Origin: Liolophura sinensis
Taxonomy: Eukaryota; Mollusca; Polyplacophora; Chitonida; Chitonidae
Assembly (NCBI RefSeq): GCF_032854445.1
Contig: NC_088295.1
Coordinates: 75,608,028 to 75,672,027 of the forward strand
Direction: 5' to 3'
Length of the DNA stretch: 64,000 nucleotides
Part shown: positions 23,802 through 35,610 of the stretch, piece by piece
Layout of the letters: each line of letters opens with the position of its first letter
Numbering within the stretch: position 1 is the first letter of the stretch
Made by a program: the position numbers and the translations under genes
Notes under the pieces: generated by a model
The model's input: the letters and a program-made list of their open reading frames with translations, nothing else
What the model was told of the DNA's origin: nothing
Databases searched by the model: none

Positions 23802-23879
23802 GGAAGGTAGGAAGGAAGCATGGGTGGGTTTGGAGGGAGGGCGTGCAAATGTTGAGGAAACATTTGTTTATTTGTCTGA

Positions 23880-24060
23880 GTTTTGTTTAACGTCATAATC
23901 AAGAACTTCCACCTATACTATAGTGGCCAGTTTTATGTATGAAGGAACAGGAATGCCTGGAATAAACCACCAACATTTGGCCCGTCACTAGCGAACTCTC
24001 TCGCGTGCGAGATACGTCATATTGATGCACCTAAGGCAAGTAGGCACCCGCAAATTTTAT
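23880..24060 (-). repeat. SINE family C, degenerate
   Basis: GTTTAACGTCATAATCAAGA, ATAGTGGCCAGTTTTATG, GGAACAGGAATGCCTGGAAT, AAACCACCAACATTTGG: the same block order as at 4.8 kb and 34.5 kb. Confidence 0.55.
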
Positions 24061-24113
24061 TAAGGACTTGACAAACCCAGATCACTATCAACCGACTATT
24101 ACCACCATTACAG

Positions 24114-24248
24114 CTAGAGACATGAAAGCAGGGAAATCTAGAAGTTTCCTGTCCAAGAAATCCACATACTGTGCCGTTAGTGATAGATGTGACTGTGACG
24201 AAAGGAAGGCGATATTCGCTACAGCGATAAAAACGCGGATTGTCCCAG
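24114..24248 (+). CDS. Possible internal exon, phase 1-1, unrecognised
   Basis: An open 135-bp segment bounded by an acceptor (ACCACCATTACAG) and a consensus donor (CCCAG then GTAAGT). It is exactly 45 codons long and starts and ends in phase 1, the symmetry common in extracellular modules. The peptide includes KKSTYCAVSDRCDCDE and RKAIFATAIKTRIVPG, with three closely spaced cysteines. I do not recognise the family; the CxC followed by a beta-like strand faintly recalls the start of an NTR/TIMP-type domain, which is weak. No neighbouring exon was found, so this may be chance. Confidence 0.3.
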
Positions 24249-24483
24249 GTAAGTCTACCTGTAGCACCTTTTTTACTGCTGCATGTATGTTCCTTTTTCC
24301 AAAAAATGTACATTAGATGCCACGGCTTAATGATTTGTCGCCATATCCAAAGGCTGTCGCATCCATATAAGCATTGTCACGAGGTATAGGTGGAATAGAA
24401 AACGCTAATATAGCCTATACCACCATCAGTAATGGTACCAACATCACCACAAGTGTGATATAACATTAGATATTCGCCTCAGT

Positions 24484-24753
24484 CTTCTTTTTTTTTTTTT
24501 TTTTGATTGGTGTTTTACGCCGTACTCAAGAATATTTCACTTCTACGACGGCGGCCAGCATTATGGTGGGTGGAAACCAGGCAGAGCCCGGGGGAAACCC
24601 ACGACCATCCGCAGGTTGCTGGAGACCTTCCCACTTACGGCCGGAGAGGAAACCAGCATGAGCTGGACTTGAACTCACACCGACCGCATTGGTGAGAGAC
24701 TCCCGGGTCATTACGCTGCGCTAGCGCGCTAACCAACTGAGCCACGGAGGCCC
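24484..24753 (-). mobile_element. SINE family A, full-length, with target-site duplication
   Basis: On the minus strand it starts GGCCTCCGTGGCTCAGTTGG, giving an A box (TGGCTCAGTTGG) and a B-box-like GTTCAAGTCCAGC at tRNA spacing. A body and a 3' tail ending in a T/A-rich run follow. A 9-bp repeat CGCCTCAGT flanks it (24475-24483 and 24754-24762). It is one of two nearly complete copies in the window. Confidence 0.92.
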
Positions 24754-25000
24754 CGCCTCAGTTTTCAGACAACTATCCAGCGAAAGATGGTAGAACTGCA
24801 GTTTGTTTGATTCCAGATCTTCGTTAATGCCGTCGTTCTCATGACCCCAGGTCACATTTTTGTGTGTGTGTGTGGCGAGGCCTGTATATGCGTCTACAAC
24901 TACAACAACAATAACAACACCCAGTCATCAGGAATGAGGGTGAATGAAAGAACAGTTTTCTTCTCCATCGATCGATGAATGAATCAAGGAAATGTTTTAA

Positions 25001-25102
25001 TTTATTTATTTGAGTGGTGTTTTACGGCCACACAGTACAATTTTTCGCCTATGCGACGGATGTTAGGTTTAGGAAGCCGGAAACCGGTGTGACAGAGCCG
25101 AT
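25001..25102 (-). mobile_element. SINE family A, highly diverged tail
   Basis: TTTATTTATTTGAGTGGTGT, then TTTACGGCC, then CCTATGCGACGGATG and a GGAAACCGG block. Confidence 0.55.
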
Positions 25103-25280
25103 GTTTTAAGTTGTATTTTCACTTTAACATTACATTCAGATCATCAGTAATATACAACTTATTATTCGCTATTCGTCAGTGTTTGTATTGTTACTCATTT
25201 ATTCTTGATTTTACCTACTATATTTCGGCCATGTGTAGTAGCAAAATGTAATCCGATGTTTGTATATGTAGCAATATAAG

Positions 25281-25465
25281 TATTTCACTTATACGACGGC
25301 GACCAGCATGATGGTGGGAGGAAATCGGACAGAGCCCATCCGCAGGTTGCTGCAAGAGCTTCCCATTTACGACCGGAGAGGAAGCCAGCATGACTTGGAA
25401 TTGAACTGACAACGACCGCATTGGTGAGAGGCTCCTGGGTCATTACGCTGTGTTAGCGCGCTAAC
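25281..25465 (-). mobile_element. SINE family A, internally deleted
   Basis: Contains TATTTCACTTATACGACGGC, CAGCATGATGGTGGGAGGAA, then a deletion joining CAGAGCCC directly to ATCCGCAGG, then the head through TGTTAGCGCGCTAAC. Confidence 0.85.
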
Positions 25466-26142
25466 ATGTCTATCCCCAATGTATTACCAAAGATGGCACG
25501 CAGTAATGAAGGTGGTTAGCAGTTATTAATGATTAGGGGAAATAGAGGTGACAAAAATCTCACCTGGTTTATCCAGCATGTTGAAGCTTCTCTCCAAACC
25601 TTTCCCCTTTCCCCCCAACTCGCTTTCAACATAAATGTCGAAGCACATCAAATGGGGTCATGAAAATCCAATATAAAACACTGCTTACTTCGCCCAGACC
25701 GGTGGTGGTTGAGACATAAAAGCCATTCGACATAAGAATTGCAAGGACTTCATTTTTCAAACAGCAAGGACATTAAAATGCGTTATGTCGTGTTGTGTGT
25801 ATTTGTCATAACGCGGTAAATTTTATACTTGTTAGTTCCGGAGGAAATTCTGTCTACGAAAAGCCTCTTGAGATTTGCCTAAGAAGTTGATGTTTCTTTC
25901 ACCACAATTATATTTTAAGAGCACTTTATGCAACTCGCGTATAAATATCATTGTAAATATTCCTTTCTGGTTAAGTTTTTGTTGCATTTGTCTTCAAGAT
26001 GAATATCATATATCAGAACTATTGACACTACACTTCCAAACAACTTTCAACTGAATTGGTCCGAAGTAGCGTAATACTGTTCATCAAATCTGATTTTACC
26101 CTAAATAGGGCCTACTAATTTTCAATTTTCTGTGAATTTTGT

Positions 26143-26305
26143 TTTGTTTGATTCGTGTTTCACGCCATATATTCATTGAATATTTCACTTAGAAATAGGA
26201 AGAGAGGCTAAGAGTAAACTGAGCAGAGCCCAGTGGACACGACGATCTGCAGGTCGCTGACAGACCTTCCCCCGGAGAGGAAGCCAGCATGAGATGGAAC
26301 ATCAA
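26143..26305 (-). mobile_element. SINE family A, diverged
   Basis: GTTTCACGCCATATATTC, GAATATTTCACTTAGAAA, GACGATCTGCAGGTCGCTGA, CCGGAGAGGAAGCCAGCATG. The head beyond the B box is absent. Confidence 0.7.
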
Positions 26306-29300
26306 CTCATAACAAATAAAATTTTTACTGAAATAAAAACTACAATTTTCGCGCAGTAAACCTTTATGAAGTCAAGACTTGAGTTTGTGACGGCAGAGTA
26401 ATCCAGGTCCGAAGGTGTAGTATGTCATCATTCGTTAACAGTATCATTCGTTGTTTGCCAGAATCGTATTCTTCATGCGACCAGTATTGAAGTCAGAATC
26501 ACTGATATAACTGATGGTTTTGATATAACTCTATACTCCACCATGTGTATATATCAGGGAGCTCCACAGCCCAATCATATTTAGACCGCCATGTCTCAGT
26601 TTATCTCTAATTCGATCGACCGTATGCCCATCCTGTGAAACACAACAAATATCATAACCGTGGAATAATTTGTCAAAACATATATACACCTTTTCTAGAA
26701 TTGTCTTTTCTTTGAATCTTTTCTTTTTGGAGGAATATGACAATCATAAGCAATCGGAGGACATCCGGGGCACTTCGATCGTACGCGTCAGCGGCAAGCA
26801 GACGACGACCCGAAAGATCACATGGGAAGGTTCAGGGAAATGAATAACATTGGGCGACATCCAGGGAAGCACAGCTGCTAATAACCAGAAATTATAGTAT
26901 GTAAGACAACAAAACAATGTGCACATCATGTATAAATTGTGAACGTCAACAAAACATGGTTTTGGACTTATGAGGCCGTGAAGCAAAGTTCACTGTTAAC
27001 TCCCATGTTATTTAGGCAACGTTTTCACCGTCGTGTGTGAGCGAGTAATCGTGTTGGCGCGAGTAAAACGGCACTTGTCTAGATGTCCACGGTCTCCTAT
27101 ACATCATGTAAGATTTATATAAATAGATCAATAAGATATAGGTGCATGGAGAAATTGTCACTGTGTCAACGGACAAAATGATAAGTGAATCCATCTTGGA
27201 TTTGGTTTCCAACGTATAACATCTGATGAGTAAAAGCATTTAACAAATTAGCTACTATTTTCATCTCTAAATTCGACAGCTCCTTTGGATGCATCTGTTT
27301 CGTTTAGACAAGGTATTTTGTAGTAAACCTGCGCTAAGCGTCGTTTGCTGGGTATATATGTATATATAGTGCTCTGATTAGAACTCTGATTAGAATTGTG
27401 CCGTATCCAATGAAACAGCGCGTCGAGACCCTAGTCTATATGAGAGACTTTTGACGTTTAAAGCTATATTTATGTATTAAAGGACATCAGGGATGGCGAA
27501 GTTTGTGTAAATGAGCTGAGCATCACTATGTAGATATTGTGAAAATTTTAATTGTGATTTGTTATAAATAGTTTGCCACGTGGCTTTCTATTGCTAGGCA
27601 AAATAGCTGATATATACATTTGCCTCACTTTTGAAGTCGCTGTGATCAGGACTATGTCACGAAAGTATACAATGGATATAAAATGGCGACAAAGACACCA
27701 AAACACACACACACACTTCTATGTTTATAGGTCGGGATTTAAGAGCGAAGAGCTTGGGTTTACACCACAAATATACATCAATGCGCAATAAAGGCCCCTC
27801 GCAACTTCACAACGAACGCCCTAAAAGACGTCAGGCCAGGAAGAGACGTCACCCTGCCATAACACAACGATATGATGTCAAAACGGGAAGGAACATTCTA
27901 TATAACATGACAAAACAAAACTAAAAAACAAACAGAAAACAAAAAAAAAAACCGTATTTTTAGGATGGCGTGGAGTCGAAGCAAGGCATATGTTTTGCCA
28001 ATGGGATAATGATGTATCGAGTTCGTCCTCAAAGCGCCAAGTGGGCTTGGCAATAAAATGCAATGAATGATCTATAAACCGATTGATTCTGCGTGCTGTG
28101 TAAGTGCCACACAGGAAAACATAACATCGTCAAAGAGTTTGAGTGCATTGTTTGGTCTTTTCGCTGAAGCACTATCGAACATAAGTGCGTCAATGTTTCA
28201 TTGACATTGCAGTAAAGATATGTTGTACGAACACCAACACCCATTTCCAAACAGGACCCGGATGTGAGGTGCCAGTACGGCTAATCTTCAACGTGACTGG
28301 ACAAGTGAAGAAAGCAATAAAGAAGAATATGGCAATTGATGAATGGCTCTGACCAGGTGTGTGTCCAGCTCAAACTGAGCATGTCCAGCATCAATGAAAA
28401 AAATAGTCTCCATTTCAAAACAAACCTATATATCCGTTTTATTACGGTTCCAGAGAACTCTGTGTAAATACAACCGACGCCCCCGCGTACACAGAGTAGA
28501 CATGACCAGAATATGGGCAGGTGACTGTACATATTGCGCGGAGCCTCGCTGGCTGATTAAATAGAGGATTTCGAGTACAGTAATATCAGGTCGGGCAGCG
28601 TGCATGAATGGAATCCCGGTACGTTGAAGACTGCAGTAAGGTATTTTTATGAGGGTCTGGGGTTTGTCCTCAAGCTCCGCCAAGCCCCCCACCTCCACCC
28701 CACCCCCAACCATATGCAGATGATTCTACATGTAACTTACTGCATGTATTGATCTTGTTTAGTATGTAGCCATGGTGTATAACACCAATAACCACAAATA
28801 CTCAGCAATCAGTAAATTATTAATAAGAGACGCAAGCCAACTTATCCTACAAGTTGTTGATCATTCGGTACTATGGAGTTTATGAGTGGTTTTCAATCCC
28901 AAATTTAAATATTCATCCATTTATAACAACGTGGCCTGTGATTTGAGGCCTATATTCCGTCGTCGACAGGTTGTAGACAGAGGTGAGGAGAGACAAATTG
29001 AGCACCATGAACTTTTTGATCTTATTTGTGTGTCCCAGCTTACATATATATTCCAATCACAGTCTCAGCCAAACTCAATTAATGCTGGTTTGTGAATTGT
29101 AATCAGAACTGACCGAACGCCATGTTAAAGGGATCGTATGCGTGTTATTTCGTATGCGCTTAATGTTTATTTCTATTTCAGCCTTGCACAGTTTCCCCAA
29201 ATTTGAAGAAAAAATTCTAAAAAATAAATCGGCGAGACTATTCCAAATGAGAGGTGAAGAAAGAACACGGAATTTTTCCTTACTGACCACTTCTCCTGAA

Positions 29301-29430
29301 TGTGATTTTCTTTATGTCCCTCACAGGTAACCGGAAGGAGGATACAGGAATTTGCAATGTTCATCATTCCGTCAGTTTGTCTGTCATTCCGCCCGTCCAT
29401 CACGCAGAAGCCAATTGCCTTCAAACCTGA
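26306..29430. other. Non-coding stretch, no confident gene
   Basis: Several minus-strand frames of 60-95 codons (26.5-27.2 and 28.0-28.7 kb) show no recognisable motif. The exon-like segment at 29182-29326 is listed separately. Confidence 0.45.
29182..29326 (+). CDS. Possible internal exon, unrecognised
   Basis: Bounded by a pyrimidine-rich acceptor (TTTATTTCTATTTCAG) and a donor (CTCACAG then GTAACC), with one open frame for all 145 bases, entering in phase 1 and leaving in phase 2. The peptide is charged (FPKFEEKILKNK, MRGEERTRNFSLL, SPECDFLYVPH). I recognise no domain and found no partner exon. Such segments arise by chance at this rate in 64 kb. Confidence 0.22.
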
Positions 29431-30545
29431 AAGTTGGTATAACAGCAATGGGCGGACGGTTGGAACTGGTTTTGATATAATACCAATGGGAGAACAGATG
29501 GAATTTGTTTTGGTATAACAACATTAGGAGAACGGCTTTAACTGATTTTGGTAGAACATTATTGGGGGAACGGCTTTAACTGGTTTGGTATAACACCATT
29601 GGGAGAACGGCTTTAACTGGTTTTGGTATAACACCATTGGGAGAACGGCTTTAACTGATTTTGGTAGAACACCATTGGGAGAAAGGCTTTAATTGATTTT
29701 GGTAGAACATCATTGGGAGAACGGCTGTAACTGGTTTGGGTATAACACGATTGGGAGAACGGCTTTAACTGGTTTTGTTATAACGCTATTGGGAGAACGG
29801 CTGTAACGTGTTTTGGTATAACACGATTGGGAGAACACCTTTAACTGATTTTGGTATAACACCATTGGGAGAACGGCTTTAAATGATTTTGGTGTAGCAT
29901 CATTGGGAGAACGGCTTTAACTGGTTTTGGTATAACACGATTGGGAGAACGGCTTTAACTGGTTTTGGTATAACACCATTGGGAGAACGACTTTAACTGG
30001 TTTTGGCTTAACACAAATGGGGGAGCGACTGGAACTGGCTTTGGTATACCACTAATGGGAGAAGGAAGAAAATTTGTTTTGAAATAACACAAATGTGAAA
30101 CGACTGGAACTGGCTTTGGTATACAACCAATGGAAGAACGAATGGAAACAGTTTTGGCATAACACAGATGGGAAACGACTGGAACTGGCTTTGGTATACA
30201 ACCAATGGAAGAACGAATGGAACCAGTTTTGGCATAACACTAATGCGAGGACAGCTGGAACAGGTTTGGGTATAACACCAACCGGAGAACGACTTAAACT
30301 GGTATTTGGTATAACACCAATAGAAGAACAACTTGAGCTGGTTTTGGTATAACACCAATAGGAGAACACCAACGCTTAGAACGATTGAGACTGGTTTTTG
30401 GTACAACTTCAATGGGAGAACGGCTGAAACTGGTTTTGGTATAACACTGATGCACAACGGCTGGAACTGGTTTTGGTATAACACTGATGCACAACGGCTG
30501 GAACTGGTTTTGGTATCACACTGATGCACAACGGCTGGAACTGCG
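29430..30545. repeat. Large 38-bp minisatellite with 76-bp higher-order units
   Basis: About 29 units of TTGGTATAACACCATTGGGA + GAACGGCTTTAACTGGTT (38 bp). The first 600 bp is fairly uniform. At about 30030-30260 units alternate as pairs (GGGAAACGACTGGAACTGGC-type then GGAAGAACGAATGGAA-type), a 76-bp higher-order unit. From about 30420 a third subtype (ACTGATGCACAACGGCTGGA) is repeated. The 173- and 106-residue minus-strand repetitive frames derive from this array. Confidence 0.95.
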
Positions 30546-31749
30546 GCCGTCTTTATTCTGCAGTTGTTTAATCTTGATCGGATAATAATTGGAGAGCACT
30601 GTGACTGATTGCTTTAAAACTCGCAAATCGGTTGATGACAAAATGGAAGCTTGGCATTAATTTTCAGCGATGTGAGCGGCTATTTTTGCTTTCCAGTTGG
30701 TTAACTTTGTCCAGTCAATAACAACAGAACCTTTTTGGTTAATTGGCTTTAATTTTGATAGCTGGTATAAGATGTAATCATAAAGAGGAAGGTGTAGATT
30801 GGTTTCCAGGTGCGTAAACAATATGCCAACCATGACCATGTTTGTTTTCCAGTTGCTTAAATGCCCGGAAAAAATCTCCAGAACACGAATACCGAACTCT
30901 GGCCAGCTAGTTAGTATATATGGTATGACATCAACGAGGAGGCAACATGGCCGGCGAAACCATCTTGGTTTACCTGTTCATCCATACAAAAACTTGAGTT
31001 CTTGAAAAGGATTGAATTCCAGTGTGGATGGCTGTATGGCATCACTGCGATGACTGTCGTGAATGTTTTACAGGGATCTTGTTATGGTCTAACTTCCATT
31101 TTCAGTCGTTTATTGTTGGCTGGGATAGTTTTCCAATGTATTTAGAGTATTACTGACAGTCTTCCACACTACACGAATGGTGCAATTTGTCGAACACATC
31201 CATAGTTACATGTGCAATTTGTGTACCGCTGAAACGCATTGTGGATGTGCAGATTTGTACACGTATACTGTTGTTTTTAGATTTTTTTCACACAAGTTTC
31301 CTTATAAAAGTTTAGGTCTTGGAAAATTCACAAACTGATTTTGTAAATAAAAAGGTGATTAATTCAGTGACTGCCAGTGGACGTCAATCACCACTACCGT
31401 GTTTTTAAAAAGTGTGTTCATGCCCAATCTCGGACAGACTTTCCCGATTTTCATTGTTTTGAGACTTTGGTGACAAGTGGTTTATACTGCACTCTTCTGT
31501 GGTGAGTTCTGAAGTTCGCTGGCGCATGTCAGGTTACCTTCCATCAATAAACATATATGTAACACATATTGATTGGTCGTTGCCATCTAATAATTGAAGT
31601 ATGCTTGAATATGGAGTTGTGTTCACATAAATAAACAGAAGCTGAATTTTATCACCTCCTGATCCTCTCGCGTTTAAAATTAAAAACAACATAAAACGTT
31701 TATGATTGTTGTTATGGTGTATACATTTAAATTCAATTTACATCACCTA

Positions 31750-31930
31750 TACGTGGAAATAGTCATGCATTCAATCATTCATTCATCTATTGATCTATCA
31801 GTCAATGAATCAATCAATCAGGCAATGGATGAATGAATCAATCAATCAACAGATTGAAATCAACCAGTCAATCAATCAGCAAATCAATAGATGACAATCA
31901 ACCAATCAATTAATGAATCAATTATGAAGC
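31750..31930. repeat. Degenerate (TCAA)n tract
   Basis: Tetranucleotide-like CATTCAATCATTCATTC and GAATCAATCAATCA runs with many interruptions. Confidence 0.85.
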
Positions 31931-32044
31931 AATGATATCATCACCTGAGTAAACTTGTAAATCATCGTTAATGTTTTTTCCTGTTATTTTGTATACACTA
32001 CTTTTAATTTATTTGGGAAACTGTTCTCTACCTGAAAATATCAG

Positions 32045-32320
32045 TTTTCAAATCAATACAGCGCACTCTAAACGGCTCGGTTGGCTAATGTATCTTGGAA
32101 TCGATATTGACACGTTGGAATATCATGTTTATAAACTCTGCAACTATATAGATGTTGATGAATTAGTGATTAGGATGAAATTTCGAAGGGATAATGTTCG
32201 CGTGTACCAAATCTGTGAATCTCCAGAAAATTTACGATGAAGCAAAGCAATAGATCTAACAAACCTATCGATGTACAAAAATAAGCTCAAAGTCAGCAAA
32301 GAAAATAACCGCAAAGTCAG
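32045..32320 (+). pseudogene. Exon-like frame resembling a decayed Death-fold domain
   Basis: An acceptor (CTACCTGAAAATATCAG) and a strong donor (AAAGTCAG then GTAAGA) enclose 276 bp. The frame is open apart from one TGA at 32238-32240 and is symmetrical (phase 2-2). The peptide before the stop reads KRLGWLMYLGIDIDTLEYH ... FRRDNVRVYQICESPENLR, and after it SKAIDLTNL. The pattern W..LGI..d.le, then a charged turn, then NVRVYQI..., then KAIDLTNL recalls helices 2-6 of Death domains, which are expanded in molluscs. The premature stop suggests a pseudogene or a terminal exon. Alternatively, an ATG at 31971 gives an 89-residue frame with a hydrophobic leader (MFFPVILYTLLLIYLGNC). Confidence 0.3.
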
Positions 32321-32339
32321 GTAAGAACACTACTGATAA

Positions 32340-34390
32340 TTACTTCTTATGAGAAAACTATTTGTAGAAAATTACTGAGGATTAAATATTGTAAAAGGTA
32401 AGTTTGAAGCAGTAAATGTGTTTCTAGTATTGATCGGAACATGACGTTTGTGCATTGTGTTGGTTGATTTACCAAGTTTGTGTCAGCTTTACATTTCCTA
32501 AAACTTGGTTCGTTAAATAAAATTTAAGTGTTTATATCCTGAACAAGTGGTTGAACTATGGCCCATTCCCAATCACAAACTCTCTTATCTGTACCTGTGA
32601 TCAAGTCATCGTGAAGACAGAATATTAAACAATGAGTACATGGAATGCCTAGCATTTGCAAATGCATTTTCGTCAATTTTGTACTATTTATCCAAATAGG
32701 ATCAGCAAAAATAAATTAAATTGCCTGTATAATTGATGGTAATTACTGTGAATAAATTCGGTCAGACATTGGGGCCTAGTCCTAATTAAAGTAAACCTCT
32801 TTGGCCATTCAATTATGAAACATACATGCCAAAAATTGCTTATGGTTAATATTTTCTACTAATCCAAAAATATCTATTCCCAGAGTGGGCGTAATTATCG
32901 TTATTCTAGACTCGTTCCAGTTGGGTTAAACACACTGTAATTCAAGGCTACCTGAGCAGACGAATTCCCTATTGCTCACACTGACGCCCCCAACATAGCT
33001 GACAATTAATCTATGTCTGCCGCATCGACGTGTAATCAAAGATCTGGGGCTCCAAAGAAATGACGACACGGAAACAAAGGGTAGAGTTTCAAGTTCAGGT
33101 TCCGATCGAGACTTCATTAAGGCAGGCTTCACTAACTGCCTAACCCACCGTACAACAACAAAAGTTCTTGTAAAGACGAGTATGTAATAACAGTCGCTTC
33201 TAGGGTTTGTTCAATAGAACACGGATACCTGTAACGGTAGTACTGAAGCGAACACAGGGAACAAATCAGGCTAGTAAGTTTTCTAACGCATTGCATATTG
33301 CGAGAAGGACGTATTTAACCTCCGCTTATTTTACCTTCATTGATGCATTCATCAATATGAAGACCCAAAATAGGCAGGGACAGTGTATATATATAGCCCA
33401 CTGAAATTGTTTTCTTGAATGTGCTGCAATTCAATGTCCTCGGAAACACAACAGAAGTGAAGGACAAAGGGCACATCGATTAAGCGCATTAATGGTATGT
33501 TCTCAGCAGGTGGGCGTTCAGATGTGAAAACAACCCTGTTGCCCAGATCTTTCAACTTTGTTATACTGTGTTTTATTTTTATGTAGCTGAATTCATGACC
33601 AACCCAAGAGGAAGTCTTAAATTTCCGGTCCATTGCGTTAATTAAAAGATTATAAAGATTTCTTAAGACAAAGCAATCATCAAATGAATATAATAATCTA
33701 ATCAGTCTCGCAATACAAATATACAATTTAAAGGAGATTCAACTGAAATTAGCTGCTTACAGCTTAATAATACCGCAAAACAAAATTATACAATGAATTA
33801 ATTGTCACTAATGTAATAGTGCTAGGAATGTTGGGTGCCTGATGGAACTTGCGCCTATCGCACCACTTAGCCTACCAAAGGTACATGACAAACATCCTGA
33901 TTTAGGTAGCGGCTTCTCGTAGAAGAGCAGTCCATATGCGGACAGCCATCCCACCCTCGAATGGCCTCTCCTGTTGTGAAATACCTTCCGCTCATTCGGA
34001 TATGCCGCTTTTCTTCAAAATTTTTTTCCATTTACCAGAGGCCGATTCCGCAAAACGATGTTTGACTTACCGTAACATAAGGAAACTCGAGTGCTCTTAA
34101 TTTTTAAAATCATATTTTGTAATTTGACATTCGTCAGAATCGGCTTTGTGAAATTGGTAGTGAAAATACAGTGTCCACATTCATCCAACGTTAAACCGTG
34201 ACCTTTCTGATGTCAGTGAAAGTAAAGTTGACTAAAAAACTAAACATAAATGAAGTATTTATGTCGTGCTGCCTCAGTGTAACGCCATGCTGAAAACTTC
34301 AGACCAGAAACCCGACCAATTCACAGTATACTGGCAATGGACCTGTTTATAGGTGTGATTTATTATTTTAGTTTGATTGGTTAATTTTCG
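32340..34390. other. Non-coding stretch
   Basis: No gene recognised. A 124-residue minus-strand frame at 33352-33726 has no recognisable domain or flanking splice context and is not called. Confidence 0.45.
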
Positions 34391-34397
34391 GTGTCAA

Positions 34398-34467
34398 GGC
34401 TGGCCGCTGTCACATAAGTGAAATGTTCATGAGTGCCGCGTTAATCGATCAGTCAAATAAATAAATG
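34398..34467 (+). mobile_element. SINE family A, tail fragment
   Basis: GGCTGGCCGCTGTCACATAA, GTGAAATGTTCATGAGTGCC, CAGTCAAATAAATAAATG. Confidence 0.75.
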
Positions 34468-34471
34468 AAAT

Positions 34472-34640
34472 ATAAGATTAATGTCATATTCAAGAATTGT
34501 TCACTTATAACATGGTGCCTAGTTTTATGGCCGACGGAAAGCGGAGTGCGGGTTTGAGCCATCGACCTTTGACAAGTTAGAGAAGAATTTTCACACTTTT
34601 GCCCAACAGCACAGATATGCACATTGTTGGGAGACAAGTG
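34472..34640 (-). repeat. SINE family C, degenerate
   Basis: ATGTCATATTCAAGAATTGT, TTATAACATGGTGCC, AGTTTTATGG, GCCATCGACCTTTGACAAGT. The 147-residue minus-strand frame at 34449-34892 runs through this repeat and is rejected as a gene. Confidence 0.55.
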
Positions 34641-35342
34641 GTTTTCAACGAACGTTATAGAGGCTGCATAAACGGTCGCAAGAGCGTCGAGCCCACAAAC
34701 AGTGAGAGCGAGGAAAGCTGCCAGTTGACCGCATAGTGAATAGTTGAACTCACACCTCTGTGTTACAGCGATTAGAAAGCAGGTCCTACTACCACTAGAA
34801 AAACGCCCCTTCCCTATTTGGACCGTCTTTTTCATCAACGAGGCCATCCACAAAAATTCACATTCGCTTATCAAATACCATGTATTTACCAAGAATTGCC
34901 AAAATTATTGCCTTCTGGGAAATATCAGACTCAGACCTGTACTATTTCCAGTTTTAAAGTGATTTTAAAGTTTTAAAAAAATTATCAATGCTTTGTGAAA
35001 TGTAATTATTTGCGCAGCTGGATGCTTTGTCAAAACTATGCAGTATAGGGCCTCTTTAAGTAAAAAACAGATAGTTTTTCACCGTTATGGACTCCATATA
35101 GTTGGGATTGCAAATAAGCACTTGATGGTATACATTTTGGAACAGTTGTAGAAACTTTGAATAAGCAGAAGTGATACCTGGCATGATATATGGCGTTGAC
35201 TGAGTAGTTTCTCTCACTAATTTAATGATTCACGCCTTCACGTGGTCGTAACGTAGGGTGATATTATTGCATACACCGTTTGCAGCGACATCTGGAATAT
35301 AATCATTCATATGCCCTGATATATAGTGCCTGTGTCAATTAA

Positions 35343-35610
35343 TTTATTTATTTATTTGATTGGTGTTTTTCGCCGTACTCAAGAATATTTCACTTATACG
35401 ACGGCGGCCAGCATTATGGTGGGAAGAAACCGGGCAGAGCCCGGGGGAAACCCACGACCATCCACAGGTTGCTGGCAGACCTTCCCACTTACGGCCGGAG
35501 AGGAAGCTAGCATGAGCAGGACTTGAACTCACAGCGACCGCATTGGTGAGAGACTCCTGGGTCATTACGCTGCGCTAGCGCGCTAACCGACTGAGCCACG
35601 GAGGCCCCCC
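35343..35610 (-). mobile_element. SINE family A, full-length, perfect target-site duplication
   Basis: The best-preserved copy. The minus-strand head starts GGCCTCCGTGGCTCAGTCGG, with A box TGGCTCAGTCGG and B-box-like GTTCAAGTCCTGC. The body holds CCCGGGCTCTGCCCGGTTTC and the tail GCCGTCGTATAAGTGAAATA and CACCAATCAAATAAATAAAT. A perfect 14-bp duplication CCTGTGTCAATTAA brackets it (35329-35342, 35611-35624). An undecayed duplication suggests a fairly young insertion. Confidence 0.96.

Noticed and set aside
24700-24753. tRNA gene
   Set aside because: A and B boxes are present but belong to the SINE A head: no intact cloverleaf acceptor stem, and the same sequence recurs in many copies joined to the SINE body. 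The same applies at 1.35, 35.6, 39.1, 59.2 and 60.3 kb.
30008-30529. 173-residue minus-strand frame
   Set aside because: Lies entirely in the large 38-bp minisatellite and has only repeated Gln/Phe/Ser-rich units.
33352-33726. 124-residue minus-strand frame
   Set aside because: No domain, no supporting splice sites or homologous neighbour; chance cannot be excluded.
34449-34892. 147-residue minus-strand frame
   Set aside because: Passes through a degenerate SINE C copy, and no domain or signal is recognisable.
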